From: Bacteroidota bacterium
Lineage (GTDB): Bacteria > Bacteroidota > Ignavibacteria > Kryptoniales > JAKASW01
Assembly: GCA_021845665.1 (NCBI GenBank)
Contig: JAJZVO010000006.1
Coordinates: forward strand, 1-64,000
Length of the DNA: 64,000 nt
Direction: 5' to 3'
Both the position numbers and the translations under genes were made by a program. The number at the start of each line of letters is the position of its first letter. The first letter of the stretch is position 1. Below, in pieces: positions 62,794 to 64,000 of this stretch. The notes below the pieces were generated by a model. It was not told the origin of the DNA and ran no database searches. It saw only the letters and a program-made list of their open reading frames with translations.

Positions 62794-63618
62794 ATGAAAG
62801 AGCTCGAGAATTTGAAAGAGGCGGTCCTGAGGCAATACCCTCGATTGAACAAGAGGAGTAAATTCAATTTCAGTTGTCATAAAGGCATCAGTTGTTTTAA
62901 CATGTGCTGTACCGACGTCAACATCTTCCTGACGCCATACGACGTGATCCGGCTAAAGAACAGGCTCGGGATTCCCTCGCAGGAATTTCTCGATAACTAC
63001 ACCTTCCTTCCAATTGACCAGAGTCAGAATCATCCCGTGATCATGCTCAGCATGAACGGTGATAAAAAGAAATCGTGCCCCTTTGTCCGGGAGGAAGGGT
63101 GCTCGGTTTACAGTGACAGGCCGTGGTCATGCAGGATGTTTCCGCTGGGAGTTGCTTCTCCGAAAGAGAGTAGGCGTGACGACGGCCAGGAATTCTACTT
63201 CATGATTGAAGAACCTGTTTGCAGGGGATACATGGAACATAAAGAACAAGCCGTCGGAGACTGGATCGAAGAGCAGGGAATTGAAGAGTATGCGGAGATG
63301 GGGGAACTGTTCAAGGAAGTATCTTTGCACGATTACTTCAAGGAGAAGAAACAGCTCACGCCGGCAAAACTCGAAATGTTCTATACGGTGTGTTACAATA
63401 TCGATAAGTTCAGGGAGTTTGTCTTTGACAGCACCTTTCTGAAAAGGTTCGAAGTCGACGAGGACATCGTAAACGAGATTCGAAAAGACGATGGGGAGCT
63501 TCTGAAGTTCGGATTCACCTGGCTGAAATACTGCCTCTTCGGCGAGAAGACCATGCGGGTGAAGGCGGGCAGCATAGATCGATCCTCTCGGTCGGGTGCA
63601 GGGTCGAAAGTCAGGTAG
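62794..63618 (+). CDS. YkgJ-type cysteine cluster protein
   Basis: A 274-residue protein with a cysteine cluster typical of the YkgJ/CxxCxxCC family (FSCHKGISCFNMCCTDVNIF, later KSCPFVREEGCSVYSDRP then WSCRMFPLG and EPVCRGYM), probably binding zinc or iron-sulfur. It is soluble. GAAGGAGC precedes the ATG. Family members recur near apr/qmo genes of sulfate reducers, but no function is established. qmoC starts 25 bp downstream. Confidence 0.8.
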   Translation: MKELENLKEAVLRQYPRLNKRSKFNFSCHKGISCFNMCCTDVNIFLTPYDVIRLKNRLGIPSQEFLDNYTFLPIDQSQNHPVIMLSMNGDKKKSCPFVREEGCSVYSDRPWSCRMFPLGVASPKESRRDDGQEFYFMIEEPVCRGYMEHKEQAVGDWIEEQGIEEYAEMGELFKEVSLHDYFKEKKQLTPAKLEMFYTVCYNIDKFREFVFDSTFLKRFEVDEDIVNEIRKDDGELLKFGFTWLKYCLFGEKTMRVKAGSIDRSSRSGAGSKVR

Positions 63619-63643
63619 GTTAGCCATCTGAGAATTACAGACT

Positions 63644-64000
63644 ATGAGTGACAGGAATTTCGTCAATCCCGATGTGAAGTTCATTGAGGAACTTAAAAAA
63701 TACGGCGGACAAAGCCTGAAGAAGTGCTTCCAGTGCGCTACATGCACATTGACCTGCCCGCTCTCGACGGAGGAGAACGGCTTCCCGCGCAAGCAGATGC
63801 TCCTCGCGGAGTGGGGGCTGAAGGACAGGCTTCTCGAAGACCCGGGACCGTGGCTTTGCTTCTATTGCGGCGAATGCTCCGAGAGATGCCCGAGAAACGC
63901 CGATCCCGGCGAGACCATGATGGCGATTCGGAGGTATTTGACCTCGCAATATGACTGGACCGGGCTGTCGCGTTTGATGTACGGGTCTGTGCTTTGGGAG
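63644..64000 (+). CDS. qmoC: QmoC N-terminal part (3' partial)
   Basis: 119 residues are visible before the window ends. Two [4Fe-4S] motifs of the HdrC type (CFQCATCTLTCPLS and CFYCGECSERCPRN) and the segment GLKDRLLEDPGPWLCFYCG are typical of QmoC. The visible end (YDWTGLSRLMYGSVLWE) is where QmoC passes into its HdrE-like cytochrome b part, which would lie outside the window. It is the membrane link of the Qmo complex. HdrC alone is a weaker alternative. Confidence 0.85.
   Translation, partial: MSDRNFVNPDVKFIEELKKYGGQSLKKCFQCATCTLTCPLSTEENGFPRKQMLLAEWGLKDRLLEDPGPWLCFYCGECSERCPRNADPGETMMAIRRYLTSQYDWTGLSRLMYGSVLWE

Noticed and set aside
1-64000. CRISPR array, rRNA, tRNA or phage modules
   Set aside because: No regularly spaced direct repeats, no rRNA-like sequence, no complete tRNA fold and no integrase or phage structural genes were seen.

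Overview
The window reads as a chromosomal segment of an uncultured anaerobic bacterium of the Bacteroidota/Ignavibacteriota/Kapabacteria side of the FCB group. The evidence is three secreted proteins ending in type IX secretion (T9SS) sorting domains with the NYPNPFNP signature (ends at 2448, 17385, 19545), a TonB-dependent receptor, and a DUF2911 protein. Genus-level placement cannot be made from this sequence alone. Almost every gene is on the + strand.

Region 1 (1-14027) is a carbohydrate locus. It holds a secreted GHL10-type glycosidase-like protein (5' end cut by the window), a ROK repressor, an FAD-dependent oxidoreductase, a permease, a hydantoinase/oxoprolinase A-type ATPase, a fusion of a DUF4855-like domain to a ROK sugar kinase, NanE (ManNAc-6-P 2-epimerase) and an HGSNAT/NagX-like membrane acyltransferase. 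Start/stop overlaps couple the permease to the hydantoinase and the kinase to NanE. The chemistry points to an amino sugar that reaches GlcNAc-6-P through ManNAc-6-P; the native substrate is unknown.

Region 2 (14028-33657) is mixed. It has a three-repeat DUF4623 T9SS protein whose first and third repeats share 829 identical bp, a GIY-YIG protein, intergenic palindromic repeats, a small T9SS protein, DUF2911, a two-gene minus-strand unit (41-aa membrane peptide plus BsuPI-like lipoprotein), a class A penicillin-binding protein, a PA14-GH31 alpha-glycosidase, a secreted phospholipase D-like protein, NikR with a TonB receptor, and enolase.

Region 3 (33658-64000) is a near-complete dissimilatory sulfate reduction island. 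It begins with an Hmc/Tmc/Dsr-type membrane complex (HdrD-like, cytochrome b, four-cluster ferredoxin, NrfD fused to six CXXCH hemes), then an apparently catalytically dead IS256/IS1249-type transposase-like protein. After these come dsrA, dsrB, dsrD, dsrN, dsrL and dsrC; an RsbRD-like gene with dsrMKJOP; a decayed patch; a cytidylate kinase-like/BON gene; qmoA and qmoB; sat; aprB and aprA; two small accessory genes; and the start of qmoC. Sulfate would be activated by Sat, APS reduced by AprAB with electrons from Qmo, and sulfite reduced by DsrAB with DsrC as sulfur carrier and DsrMKJOP linking to the membrane. DsrD and the absence of dsrEFH favour the reductive direction. DsrL is the unusual partner.

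Four related inverted-repeat elements lie immediately 3' of, or inside the last codons of, the cytochrome b gene, dsrA, dsrJ and sat. A different long inverted repeat truncates an oxidoreductase gene between dsrP and qmoA. The main candidates for a second look are the NrfD-hexaheme fusion complex, the dead transposase-like gene beside dsrA, the inverted-repeat family, and the DUF4855-ROK/hydantoinase amino-sugar locus.
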